A stretch of DNA of 64,000 bases from contig OY987231.1 of the NCBI GenBank assembly GCA_963920705.1, forward strand, positions 18,143,024-18,207,023. Reading direction: 5' to 3'. The notes beneath the pieces were generated by a model. The model saw nothing but the letters and a program-made list of their open reading frames with translations. It ran no database searches and was not told the origin of the DNA. This document shows, piece after piece, positions 25,797-37,198 of this stretch (position 1 is the stretch's first letter; each line of letters begins with the position of its first letter). The position numbers and the translations under genes were made by a program. Origin of the DNA: Odiellus spinosus (lineage: Eukaryota > Arthropoda > Arachnida > Opiliones > Phalangiidae).

Positions 25797-28465
25797 TTAG
25801 TTTACATCTTCGTCACTATCGCAGAGAAATTCTTGTATTTCCTTTTTCATTACTCGCCTTAATTAAAAAGTGTTAAAATGAATGTAAGGTTTATTAAAAG
25901 GCAATAACACAGAAGTATTTTCGTTTATTAGTAATACCTTCTAGCATTGTTTCCCAACTCCTTCACAATATGAGCTGGCATGAAATGTGATCCATTAGCT
26001 TCCCTTGCTAAACATTGACACGAGTAACATAGTTCTGAACAGATATTTTTCCTGGTTTTAAAGAAAAAAGGGCACTTGAATTAATTATTCGATATTAATG
26101 AAACACTGAGATCAAGTGTAGCCATAACATCTTACCATTCCATACTAGTTAAGTCACTGCAAGTACAATCCCCACCACAGCCTTCGTTGGCCAAAGTTAG
26201 ATTCTGACCTTTGCAAATTTGTTGAGAAAGCAATAAGGCCTCAAGGGCTCCATATTTTTCAATTACGGATGTATCAAGCATAGACTATCAAATATAAATC
26301 AGCGAGATAAGAAAATAAATACCATCAAGAAAGGATAGAAGTTACACTGGAAATTCTTAAGGGTCATGGCGTTCAACTTTGAATTATGGGAAAGGCTTGT
26401 AAACGTTTAGTCAAGTTATCATGAATAACTTAACGGCTTGTAGTCACCAAGGCTTAACGAAAAAAAGTAGATTGAGACAAATAATGCTTATATTTTTGTC
26501 TACTTGTGTTTTTAGACATTTCATTCGTTAATCTTTTATCTAATAATAAAGAGTTATTAGCGCGATGATATCTTTATTTGTCCTCGCTATCGTCGAAAAA
26601 CCACTCCCAAGGTGTCTAAATTCATACTATAATGGGATATGTTAGGTACATAAGAATTCCCACTGTAATTTCTATCAATTCTTGATACCGTGCTAGTTAC
26701 CGAGCATAGAACACATTTTTCTTGTTTATCTTTTGATGTGTTTGAGATTGTGGAACATATTTTATCTCCTGTTCTAAATATCGTGGGGATTGTGGCGGGA
26801 AAATCTTCTTGTAGACCATTAACGAATGTTTCGGTTAATTTTCTAATGCTTCCTTTTACACCAATCTTAAATATATTGTGTGTTAGTAAGCAAAGATTAA
26901 AGGCTTGGCATCTGAAAGGATCACTAACCATTGTACTTATTGATGGCACAATTACACTAGTTATCTTTGAATAGTGATTATATAATGCGATATCCCTTAT
27001 TTGAAATTCCCTAGAATTAATTTAATTTGATACAAAATCTTATACAAGCTATTAAAGCCTTTTTAAGTTAACAAAAATAATATTTTACCTTAAAGGTCTT
27101 AGTATTGAAACCCCATATCGTTTATCCACGAAACCCTGAAAATCGGCATTAGTTTTAAATGTATTTTGGGAAATCATTTAAGTAACTTACAACATAACTG
27201 GGTATTTGGTTGCCTCTGCCTAAGGAAATACCAGTAAGCATTTCAACCGCTAAGTACGACGATGTGTCGCCGACAAATATATGGTTAAAGCTAAGCCTTT
27301 GCCCAATTTCAGATATTAATCTCAATCTCAGTTGCTTAATGTAGTCTTCTTTGGAAGATAGATGAGGTAAATTATTGAGAGCTTGGATTAATTTCTCATT
27401 CCTTTTAAATGTGTCATTAATTTCGAAACTTTCAGAGGTCAACTCCTCGTAAATTGATATTTCATTTGAGGTAATATCTCGAAAATACTAAACCGTATCA
27501 GTTTTAGAATTTATTATTTAACAAATGGTATAATGATATAAATTAGGTACCATATCTAATGAAGAAACATAGCAAGGTAACCCTGACGCTATCATGTTTT
27601 GCACTATTTGCTTGCTTTCCTCTAGATTATTTTCACCATTTTCTAGGAAATGTATAGTTTAAGAATTATTTTAATCTTAATTAAATATAATATGCATTTA
27701 AAGACCATGTATATAAACCAACGACGGATGAAACTTTATTCTTTTATGGGACGAATCAGAAAGACCCTGCAAATAACGGGTTTAAAAAAATTAAATGTAT
27801 ATCCTGCATTCCAGCCAGGCAGCCAGCCATCCAGATAGTATCAATCCATAACTTTACCTGCAATATCATATGCAGCATAGCGGCAGAGGCGACACCTCCC
27901 GAGAACGCCACTAGTATTTTATCTCCATGCCTAACCACATGAGCTTTTCCAATTGTCGAACGAAATTTATGGGAACAATAAATTAGAAAGCAGGGGCTGA
28001 AATTTAAATACACATTAATTTAAAATAATTAAAAAAATATTTAAAATACTAACTGGCATATAAAGTCCTTGCCGTGATATACCAAGGGTCCCCTAACTTG
28101 GCATTTGTTACAAGTACCATCTTTAATTCCACTAAAAATTAATTTTAAATTTAATTTAAAATATATTAAGGTAATAGTTAGTTTTCGATAAAGGGGCAAA
28201 ATAAAATTCTACCCCTCTTTCCTCGTATTGCAGGGTTGCCAGGAGCTTATGAGCGTAGTTCAGAAAGAGTTCTAAAACTGAACTGCTAACCTTTCTCTCT
28301 GCTTCAGTTTGTGCTCACAATAAGCTGGCAACACTAGGGGAACTCAGATTCCCCACTTACTGAAAACTATGTATAAGTTAAATTAACTTACTTTAATCTC
28401 AGCTGCTTAGCCTCCTCACTTTGCTTCAATAATTCGTCACTCGCGTCTTGATCAATAGAGCACAT
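25797..28465 (-). CDS. CTU2: CTU2 (cytosolic thiouridylase subunit 2), 11 coding exons
   Basis: Family role: CTU2/NCS2 pairs with CTU1/NCS6 in the cytosol and, with sulfur from URM1, 2-thiolates wobble uridine 34 of Lys, Glu and Gln tRNAs. Exons read on the minus strand: 28465-28392, 28131-28054, 27996-27858, 27766-27706, 27642-27551, 27487-27191, 27135-27089, 27010-26701, 26284-26136, 26051-25938, 25857-25797. All introns are GT-AG, the phases agree, and the total is 1422 nt (473 aa). Visible: CxxC pairs at residues 32/35 and 50/53, then SHKFR; a degenerate P-loop SGGVASAA at 83-90 in place of SGGxDS, typical of the non-catalytic subunit; GDT at 221-223; LGRG near 237-240; CVLC at 362-365; CGGDCTC at 402-408; CYSC at 424-427; and the acidic tail CDSDEDVN. 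An in-frame TGA lies two codons upstream of the ATG, which fixes the start. The assignment rests on remembered family features along the whole length; the exon joins are inferred from sequence. Confidence 0.93.
26574..26615 (-). other. Possible alternative last exon of CTU2
   Basis: Inside CTU2 intron 8, an AG acceptor after AATTT (AG at 26616-26617) would open a 42-base exon in the same phase as the exon 8 donor. It encodes TPWEWFFDDSEDK and a stop. The stop overlaps AATAAA. If used, the product would lose the C-terminal cysteine region but keep an acidic tail. This is speculative, because the full-length exons 9-11 are clearly intact. Confidence 0.25.
28231..28335. repeat. Small hAT-like inverted-repeat remnant in CTU2 intron 1
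   Basis: CAGGGTTGCCAG at the left and CTGGCAACACT at the right form an inverted repeat of the kind seen at hAT ends. No clear target duplication. It lies wholly within intron 1 and leaves the splice sites intact. Confidence 0.4.
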
Positions 28466-28850
28466 GGTTCAATTCCCAGAGCTCAAATCTCGCGGAAAAA
28501 TGTGACCGTTTGACGGGGGGAAAAATTCACAATTTACGGGCTCGGTCACAAAAGAGGGAGTGGCAACCAAGGAGTGATGACACTTACGTTAGATATTCTA
28601 CTCTTCCAACACCGAATTCAAAAATAATATTCAATTAAAAACGCTTATATAAGCCGGAGTTTGGCCGAAACGACAGCGTTCCAATTTCCATTGATAATAA
28701 CACGACTAAGGCTTAAAAGAGCTAGAGCTTACCAAAATACCAACAGCGCGTGGCGTCACAAGCTGATGAAATTACGTCACTTCCTAGCAAATTGAACTTT
28801 ATCAATGAGGGGTCGATGATAACGTACGTGCCGGCCATAAACAACTGCAG
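28466..28850. promoter_or_regulatory. Shared two-way promoter between CTU2 and FAM210A-like gene
   Basis: The two genes start about 400 bases apart on opposite strands. The interval holds ATTACGTCACTTCCT (28771-28785), a CRE-like TTACGTCA abutting an ETS-like CTTCCT, and a second TGGCGTCAC near 28751. Such CRE/ETS pairs are common in housekeeping promoters. No TATA box is obvious at either edge. The promoter role is inferred from layout and motifs only. Confidence 0.5.
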
Positions 28851-29066
28851 TTCTCTACAAAACTCTACAAAAAAATGAAGATAACATTGATTAATAAATA
28901 AATGTAAGTTATTAGATTCTTTTGACTAATGTTTATCAGCCTACAGGTTATCATTTTTTATATACTCCAAACCTATTTAACGTTTTAAAGGAAGTAGTTT
29001 TGGAGAATTTTAATTTTGGTCCAAGGCTTACTATTAATATTATTACTGTTTATTGTAACTTTTCAG
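28850..29066 (+). other. Likely untranslated first exon and first intron of FAM210A-like gene
   Basis: A consensus acceptor (TTTTCAG, ending 29066) sits 16 bases before the FAM210A-like ATG. A consensus donor GTAAGT begins at 28904. Together they suggest a short noncoding exon ending at 28903 and a 163-base intron. The transcription start is not visible directly; about 28850 is a guess. Confidence 0.5.
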
Positions 29067-29082
29067 ATACAAAGTTGTGATA

Positions 29083-29909
29083 ATGTTGAGCCCTCGATTA
29101 TTGAACCACGTATGGAAGTTAAGAAACACCTGTTATTTAAAATATGCAATCAACTCTAGTTTTGATTGCGGAAGTTGTCACAACTATAATAAATACAATA
29201 GTCATCGACAATATTTGAGCGTATTACAACTCAGGCACGCGACTACAGTGCCAATCATGTTCAAGCAATGCAGTGTTCCTTTTAAAAACCTCTTAACTAC
29301 TATATCAACTCTACCACAAAGGGGACTCGTGACTAACAGCGGGGAAGATACTAAAATCAAGCCTAGTAAAGCGGAAGCGCAGGAGAAAGGCAATGAAAAC
29401 AATGAGGTTTTGCCCGAAGAAGAGGAGAAAAAGTTGACACTTTTTCAGCGATATAAAAAAATGGCAAAGGAATACTGGTATGTTTTGATACCCGTACATC
29501 TGGCTACCTCAACCGTTTGGTTTGGAGCATTTTTCTATGCTTCAAAATGGTAAATTTAAATATAAACTAATTAAAATGCCCAACTTTATATATATGTATA
29601 TTAATGTAAAATTAATTTTAATATTTCAGTGGCTTTGACATAGTACCGTACTTGGAGTATTTTGGCGCTAGTGATACTATAATTCGTCCCTTTAAAAATT
29701 CTAGTTTGGGTCACGTAACAGTAGCATGGGCTTTATACAAAGTTGCAACTCCAGCCCGATATACCGTAACTTTAGCTGGCACAACGATGTCTATAAAATT
29801 CTTAACCAGTCGCGGTCTCATTAAACCAATGCCTTCTAAGGAAAACATAAAAGCTATTTATCAACAGAAGAAAGACGAGTATATTCAGAGAAAATCAAAA
29901 TTGGACTAA
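29083..29909 (+). CDS. FAM210A: FAM210A-like mitochondrial membrane protein (DUF1279), 2 coding exons
   Basis: Coding exons 29083-29549 and 29630-29909 with a GT-AG intron of 80 bases; the junction codon is TG/T (Cys156) and the product has 248 aa. Residues 1-27 are basic with no acidic residue, as in a mitochondrial presequence. An acidic, Lys-rich linker (about 85-116) precedes the DUF1279 domain, which starts near LTLFQRYKKM (118-127). One membrane segment spans about 133-153 (LIPVHLATSTVWFG). The family core KVATPARYTVTLAGT lies at 193-207 and is nearly the vertebrate FAM210A form; FAM210B is less similar there. A Lys/Glu-rich tail follows, as in FAM210A but shorter. Family knowledge: FAM210A is a mitochondrial inner-membrane protein linked to mitochondrial translation and muscle and bone mass. 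The ATG has A at -3. An in-frame GTG six bases upstream is not a likely eukaryotic start. Divergent neighbour: CTU2. Confidence 0.9.
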
Positions 29910-30007
29910 ATTTATATTTTTGAATGTCATTTTATTGTAAAATTTTTAATAGAACTCGTTAAGTTTGTCCTTATTTGTGTAGGTGTTTATTAATGTATGA
30001 TTAACGT

Positions 30008-30013
30008 AATAAA
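30008..30013 (+). terminator. Candidate polyadenylation signal of FAM210A-like gene
   Basis: AATAAA about 100 bases after the stop at 29909, in AT-rich DNA. It is the first canonical hexamer downstream. Confidence 0.5.
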
Positions 30014-30331
30014 TTCTAGCTTGAAAAAGTTAAGTTTACGATTTAATTGTACAGATGGAGACGCTATCTTGAAAAATATATTTAGTTGATATAAACCTAC
30101 AATAGAGGGAAATACTAGTCGGAGAGATGAGCTCTGGGCACTAGATTTAAAAATCGATTTTTTTTCTTTTTTTCTTTTGGAGAAACGATTGAGACCTCTT
30201 ATCAAGCGAGTAGGCGAGCATTTGTGGGATTTAGAACCTAACCTAATTCATACGAAAGTAACACAAGACAGTAAAAGTATGAAAGTGAAATATGAATCTT
30301 ATTTAAAATTCTGTAACAACAAAGTTTCGCC

Positions 30332-30650
30332 GTAAAGGGATAATGCAGCCTAACAAGTGATTTTTTTTAATCTATTCCTTATCAATAAATAGGTCTAATC
30401 CACCAGTAAAAAAGAAACTACAAACAAATATTAAACTAGAAATAAATTTAAAACATACCAGAAAAATAGGCTTAGCAGGATTGATGGAGATCCTGAATTT
30501 CTTAGCGACCAATCGAATCTCATTGATAGCCCCATGTAGATCTAGCCTTCGAACCTGCTAACCTATCAATGGGAAGAAATTTAGGATCTCCGTTAATCCA
30601 GCTAAGCATATTTTCCGGGTAAGTTTTAAATAACATTTAACAAATCGGCG
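30332..30650. mobile_element. TTAA foldback element (GAATGCAACC type), copy 2
   Basis: Left side AAAGGGATAATGCAGCC, core ATAGGCTTAGCAGGATT and its inverted partner near 30585-30612. The right outer edge is lost. Lies about 320 bp past the FAM210A-like polyadenylation signal. Confidence 0.65.
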
Positions 30651-31719
30651 ATAGCTAGGCGCTTCATGTAGCAGGAAGGGCAATGAGTTTCAGATACGTG
30701 TAGTTCAAATCGGTTACACCACAAGCAGCAGGGAAGTGACTTACCTTTTAATTGCCTTGGATTTTTAGTGATATAAGTTTCAAGGTTTATTTTAAAACTT
30801 ATTTCACAATTTTAAACATCATTAAGGTAGGCTTTTTAATCGTGAATATATCTTTAGTAACTCCAAATCTCAAAGCTCCCGCATTAAGGTATAACCTTTT
30901 GCACCGTACGTTATTTTGTAAAGTCATCATTTTGTCGGATAATAATTTGAATTTCAAACTTATACCGGGGAGATTTTCTTAAATCTTTCTTTGCCCAAGG
31001 AGGCCCATTTTTCGCCATCAAGAGTATTCACGCGGTGTCGAAAAAAATAGACCGATTAACTTCAAGCCGAGAAGAGTTGAGCCCTAGAAAGATACATCAC
31101 TCCCCTATATCGATGAAACCTTTTACCTTCTATAGATATTGATCCGAAAATTTCAGATCGTTGTAAAAATATCTAGTTCACGCGTGGCTTACGCGATGTA
31201 GGAATTGTAGTCTGTCTTTTTGCTGAGCAAGCGAATCTTAGGTTCCTATCATGATATGGCGCAATAGTAAGACGGCTATAAGTTGTAAATGGGGCAAGAA
31301 AACCGTACGTCATTTAACCCCCTTACTGAGGGAGGGATTGTGTAGGCGAATACCGTAATTCCCCTACTAAGGGGGATGACACCGAGGTGAGAGATAGAAG
31401 CCTCTGAGGTTTCTAAATTCAGATTGCCCCCTCCCTTTTGTTATACGCCGTAACTCGTTCCCTATGGATAAATCTTTTCCTAGAAGAATATGTGCACCAA
31501 GATAAGTAGGAAGCTTTTCGTTGGCAAATTTCTAGTAACTGGTATTCGTCATTTCCCCCATTGAACGTCAAGTTACACTCTGGCTTTCTTTTTTTTTCTT
31601 CTTCTTCTTCTTTTTGGCCCGAATGTAGAAAATTGCAGTCAGATAGAGAGTATAAAAAGAACATTAAAGGTACGGTAAAAGAAAGGGTTGAGTTTGAAAA
31701 CGTAAAGTATGTCAAAACG

Positions 31720-31830
31720 AATCTTGTTTAAAATGACGTTTTTGGTTAACAAGATATTCTAATACAGTTGAATGAGGGCTTCAAAATGAGGCCAATTGCT
31801 TCGAAATCAGTCCAAAATTTCTCTAACCTC
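31720..31830. repeat. Partial relative of the AAAGGACAG TTAA element
   Basis: ACGTTTTTGGTTAACAAGATATTC and the block AAAATGAGGCCAATT match 58500-58570. Both element ends are missing. Confidence 0.5.
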
Positions 31831-32261
31831 AAAGCTCCCAAAACTATATCGGTGTAATAGATGATTCCAGTATAGATTTTCTTTTCCCGCGCAAATTAAA
31901 AAGCATTCCACAAAAACGATGAGGGCGGACGTCACTTTTATAGGATTTTTTACCTCTCTAATAAAGAGGTCTCAGAGTGCTCTGAACATCACTGAAAACA
32001 TAATTCCACTTGCCCTTGCCCGCTAAAGAACATCGAACCATTGAAAAGTTAAATTTTAAAAATATTGCATCCCTCAATCAAATCAGTGAAAAAAGTTCTC
32101 TCAATCGGTTGCTCTCTCGAAAATGTCAGAGCAACCCATTTAACTACAAAAAAGTTGACCTTCACTGCTCTAATTCGCCCAGTAGAATATAAAACATGCT
32201 CGCAGTGATTTCTCTTGCTCTAGAGCATTTTCAGAACCCTTTACGAGAGCTTAAGATTTAC

Positions 32262-32471
32262 GTAAAATGCTTTCAAATTATAATTAATTTTTACAGTAAA
32301 ATGCTTTCAAATTATAATTAATTTTGACAGTAAAATGCTTTCAAATTATAATTAATTTTGACAGTAAAATGCTTTCAAATTATAATTAATTTTTACAGTA
32401 AAATGCTTTCAAATTATAATTAATTTTGACAGTAAAATGCTTTCAAATTATAATTAATTTTTACAGTAAAA
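32262..32471. repeat. Tandem repeat, 34 bp x 6
   Basis: Unit AAAATGCTTTCAAATTATAA plus TTAATTTTKACAGT, nearly perfect. Only one base (T or G before ACAG) varies, in the order T,G,G,T,G,T, which suggests duplication of multi-unit blocks. Confidence 0.92.
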
Positions 32472-32862
32472 TATATTTTTTTAATTTGCCCATACATGTC
32501 TGCTTTGTTCTCGACACCGATGCGCGTTAGGTAGAACACTTTTACACACGCTCGTAGGAAATACATTACCATTATTACCCTTGTATTCCATCTTCGTATA
32601 TTAACAGCGTAGTCTATGGTTTTTGTAAAACAAATCATTAAACAATGGTACAGTATCGCCCAAATGTTTTATAACGTTTTATTGGAACCATTGAATCGAA
32701 TAAAAATAATATCATTAACTTAAAACCTTGACCTCCAGTTTTCGTTGCTCCATGGTGGCAATGATATTTTCGCCATAATGAAAGTTCATTAAACTCAGTA
32801 TTTTAAAATTTTCAATTTAAACTAAATTTTGCGCCCGTCTTAAGCCAGTAAGTGTGTAACAC

Positions 32863-33138
32863 CAGAAGTCGATGAAACCCACCTTTGAAGTCTATTACGC
32901 CCTGGTCTTGTCTACCCCTCTCTGTATGGGTTAGTTTCAAAAAGCGCCATTCGTACGCCTCCTAACGATAGATATTTTCGGAGCGGGAGTTCGTCGAGCG
33001 AATATCTCTAGCAGCCTTGGAGTTCGTCAAAAAAACGTCGTCGTTTGTGGAGAGAGAGAATTTCCAATTTTCCATAGACAGGGGAGTATGAAGTAGGACC
33101 CCTCCGATCTCGTAAAATTGGGAATTTTACCCATACAT
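32863..33138 (+). mobile_element. CAGAAG family MITE, copy 8, right end missing
   Basis: Left end and body match subfamily B up to TTTTACCCATACA, then similarity stops. The last 60 or so bases and the right inverted end are gone, so no target duplication can be read. It is the only truncated copy. Confidence 0.88.
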
Positions 33139-34283
33139 TAGTGGTAAATTAGTAACCTAGTCCATTTTTCTATTTATTCGTATGAAAATTAAGTTTATTA
33201 TTAACTCAAAGTTGGTTAACTAACTGTAAAATAACAAGAATCTGTTGGTGTGTTTTAACCTCTTATGCAGCATATTTTAATGATTTAAAATAACACGTCC
33301 TTTGTCTTCATTATCGTTTTAAAAACGCAAAAAAAAAAAAAAAAAAAAAATCCGTATTTGAATAATCTAATAATGGGGCTCAGCGCTTTGACCGTCACTT
33401 TAAAAAGGATTTTTTATGTTGGTGATCTATATACGGCGAGAGAATGGCATCGCTTTTTTTCCCGCACCCATCACCCGTGAACATCTTAGAACCGAGCATA
33501 GACGATTTATTTAAAAAAGAAAGATATTCCCGAAGATGCGAAGTTTTTAGTTACGCAAAAACTTGTTTTTAGTTACTATACCGATCATGCTTCTATCCAA
33601 CGCCGCCCCCGCTTCTGTTAAAAGCCTATACCCCAAAATTTCTTTTCCGTTAGTCTTTAAATACGATTTCGTTGGAAAGACACAACATGCTAATTTTAGG
33701 GCACCACCATCCCTACTAGATTTTGTTCATGACCTATTGGTATTCTAACTGTATAGCCACACCATGTTGATTTTTTTGGGTGGTTACTACTACTAAGCAT
33801 ATCCCTAGTTTTTCTATCTAAAACCAGCGAGCTAACTCGATTTTTCGATTTAAATGAGCGTGTGATAACTCGAATGTCTATGGAATGTATTTTTAAGTTT
33901 TATCATACTATTAAAATACCAGATTCAAAATTTTATTCCTCTGGGTTGACGCGTTCTTAAGTAACTTTAAAATTAAAATTTCAAAAATATATAGATTATT
34001 TTATTGCCGATATATGACATTTATTTAACGTAATTAACGATAATTTTCTTACGAAAGGGAAGACTTTCTGGATTAAGTATTTTTACGAAAAAGACCGCGC
34101 GAAAGCGACCTTATCACGTGGCAGAACGCGCGAGAATAATCGGTAGGCTCTAAAATGGCCACGGGATCATAGTGATGACGTAGTATTGGAAGAAATGGCG
34201 ATTATAAAGTATTTTTACTGTTGCTGTAATTTTTTCTATGACATGTGTTTTGGATCGAAAATGCAACTCAGTTTCCCTTCCGA

Positions 34284-34570
34284 ATAGTCCTGGTCGATTT
34301 TGCCGGAAATGGGCCCTTGTCTCGTAGCCGCGCCGCCATCTTTTTGTAGTAACAGGCTGCCAGACTATTTCTAATTTTATTTCCCACAAACCAAATTCAA
34401 GTTGTTAGTCCAACGCTTCCTATATGATAAAGTATAGGAGGCGTTGGTTAGTCTGTAGCTATTTTCACACTACAAAAAGATGGCGGACGATCACGTGACA
34501 AAAAGTTTTCCCCGCCAAAATTTTCGCGAGGTTCTCTAGACTTCTGGTTTTGGAAATCGACCAGGACTAT
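34284..34570 (-). mobile_element. Palindromic TA-type MITE, copy 2
   Basis: Nearly identical to 3461-3746 in the opposite orientation, with the same ends and the same inner hairpin. High similarity of two copies 30 kb apart suggests recent movement. Confidence 0.82.
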
Positions 34571-35181
34571 TCATGAAAATCCGGCTTAACAGCTTCACTT
34601 ACACGCGAAAACCACTTAAATCAAAAAACTTGAAAAACGTAAACTTCTGCCGCGTAACTAGAACACCCTATGGGCCATCTTGTTATTATTCTTTTTTTTT
34701 TACTTTCTTATAGGCATAGTTCGCCTTTTCTGGGTATACTAGGAAACTTTGCGAGTCGCGTTTTTCAATGTCATTTTTCTTTTTCCATTCCCCTCCCTTC
34801 ATTCTGCTCTGATATTGAGGGTATATAGAAAAATCTTTTCTCGAGATTATGTAATACCATTTCTTTTATTTTTTACCTAATTTGTCTTGGGATGGGAACT
34901 TCAAATAGGGTGTGGGTTGGAAGCTTTTGAACAGAAGGCGTAATGTAGTTTTCACTCTTGATAAACTATTCTGGCTGTTTTTAAATAAATTGCGTGGGAT
35001 TGGTTTAATGCCAGAAGCACTGAAGATTTTAAAGCGTAAATATGTAGGGAAATATATACGGCGTATTATAGGTTTGAGAGGGAATTATTATAACCTAAAA
35101 TTCAAATGAAGTTGAAAGTAGATTGAATCCAGATTTGATCGATATCACTTTTAAATAATATGATATTTATATAAATAGAAG

Positions 35182-35499
35182 CAAGAATCCATTCAGGTTC
35201 CATAAGAATATGGGAGCATAGCTTTAGCCTCTGGTACCATCCTCCCAAACTTTGTAACAAAAGTTCGTCTGCAATTTTCGCAATATTTGTACGCTTAGAT
35301 CTTTTTTTCGGTCGGTTCCATTTTTATTACCCAAAATATTATGTCAAGGTCGTTAGTGGCGCGGGTTAATAATATAATGTCAGGAGCGATTTACTTGAAA
35401 AATCTATTCGAAGCAGACGAACTTTTGCTACAAAGTTTGGGAGGATGGTTATTGAATCGCGGCCCTCCCATATTCTTATGGAACCTGAATGGATTCTTG
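35182..35499 (+). mobile_element. CAAGAATCC family MITE, copy 2
   Basis: Same inverted ends. Perfect 7-bp duplication ATAGAAG (35175-35181, 35500-35506). Orientation opposite to the copies at 14708 and 39714. Confidence 0.9.
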
Positions 35500-35519
35500 A
35501 TAGAAGCAATATATAAGTT

Positions 35520-35905
35520 GCTTTCCCGCTATAGAAACTTGAAACCGTTTAGAACCGTTTTGGAAAGGTCAAATTATAAAATTTTGGGGTCATCCGTCTT
35601 GATCTCTAACCATGAAACAAAAATAATTGCCTTGAAAAGACGATATGTATATTTGAAACGATTTGAAAAATGTGAACTTATCTTTTGGTCAAGTTGCTTC
35701 GGTTCAAATCGCTTTGAAAATAACGAGACTTAAGCTACGTTCACACTAGAGACTTTGAAACCGTTTTGAACCGCTTTGGAAAGGTCAAATTATAAAATTT
35801 TGGGGTCACCCGTGTAGATCTTTCATCAAAAAATCCAATTAAGATCTCGAAGAGTCGATTTGAACATTCGAAACGGTTTGAAAGAGTCAAATGTGAACGT
35901 ATAGC
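35520..35905. repeat. Tandem partial duplication of a CGTTCACAC-type repeat
   Basis: GAAACCGTTT...GGAAAGGTCAAATTATAAAA and the following TTTTGGGGTCA block occur at about 35544-35593 and again at 35757-35806. Each is followed by a block ending near GAAACGRTTTGAAA. Both resemble dispersed GTTCACACT repeats seen at 13985, 38877 and 61118. Confidence 0.6.
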
Positions 35906-36538
35906 TCACGAGACTAATTTCCTGATATATAAAATAACACGATTAAAAATATAATTTCTGACAAATACAATTAAATAAGGAGTTACAAACACGATTAACT
36001 AATTGGTTTTGAGATTATTTGTAATTTTTAAATTCTGAGCATTTTTTAAATCAAGATTTAAGCCTTGGCTAATGTAGAACCGGTTTCGGATCCCATTTTG
36101 CCCTTAAGTATATGAACGAGGCTTAGAGTTTTCGGAAGCATTAGAATCTCTCTTAATCTGTACCGAATTCTATTCCTTCCGGACCTAAGACTAAATGATC
36201 AAAGACTACTCCAATATAGTTTCGGCCCCTTCTGTTCACTTAAAGCGTAAGGCGAATCAGTAAAACCTGCAACTACAACTACGAGATGTGGTTTCCCCTC
36301 CTCCCCTCTTTGCTTTTTATTTTTCGGGACCCGGTGAGTTTGAAATCCCCAACCCAATCTAGCGAATCCTTTTTTTGATGATGACTTTTAATCAGAAAGT
36401 CTAAAGTGAGATTGTAAATGAAAGTCAAAATATTTTTAATCAAAATAAAAATCCCCTGCATGATTTGTTAAAAAAATAACCTAAAACTACACCCCCTTTT
36501 CCTCGGTAGAAAACTCAACCGGATGAATACATAATCTT

Positions 36539-36942
36539 TTAAGGGAGAATGCAACTTAACAATATGTATTTTTTATCGTTTAAATAGGCCTAATCCACCA
36601 GTAAAAAAAAAAATTTGCAAACAGATATTAAGCCAGAAATCAAATTAAAACCTACCCTGAAAATAGGCTTAGCTAGATTCATGGAGATTCTGAATCTCTT
36701 CGCATTGAAGTGTCATCGACCAATGAGCAAAGGCGAGATCTTCACGAGGCTTCCAATAACATTCGATTGATCACTGACCCTTAAATGCGAAGATATTCAG
36801 CTAAGCCTATTTTCTGGGTAAGTTTTAAGTTTTATTTCTAGTATAATATTTGTTTTTAAATATTTTCCTTGTGTATTAGGCCTATTTAAACGATAAAAAA
36901 TCGATAAAAAAAAAACACTTATAAGGTTCCATTCTCCCTTTA
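36539..36942. mobile_element. TTAA foldback element (GAATGCAACC type), copy 3
   Basis: Left edge TTAAGGGAGAATGCAAC, right edge CATTCTCCCTTTA with TTAA decayed by one base. Core arms facing at 36664-36820. Nearly complete. Confidence 0.75.
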
Positions 36943-37198
36943 TTCTCGTAAAATAAAAATAGTCCCTGTCAAATTGTTTAAAAAATGAAATGATTCTTCC
37001 AAAAAATAATAACAACCAAGATCGTCAATCTTTATAAAAAAATTTAAAGGGTACGAAGCTGACCATTTCAGTGTCAAGTTTTCAGATCATCTTGTAGTTT
37101 TTTACGCAAGAGTTAGTCTTAGGGAAGATTGAAACACGTCGAATGTCCTTATAGTTAAATACAATCAACGAAATATTAAAAATTCAATTGAATTTACG

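Larger units (their letters stand above)
30014..32261. other. Gene-less DNA downstream of FAM210A-like gene
   Basis: Holds a foldback copy at 30332 and a partial TTAA element at 31720. No gene recognised. A pyrimidine-rich run (CTTCTTCTTCTTC) lies near 31595. Confidence 0.5.

Noticed and set aside
26587-26700. Read-through of CTU2 exon 8 to the TAG at 26587
   Set aside because: The consensus donor at 26699-26700 and strong family match of exons 9-11 show the frame normally splices; the read-through is intron sequence.
35341-35733. 130-codon frame, partly repeated at 14660 and 39531
   Set aside because: The shared part lies in the CAAGAATCC MITE and the rest runs into other repeats; no conserved domain.
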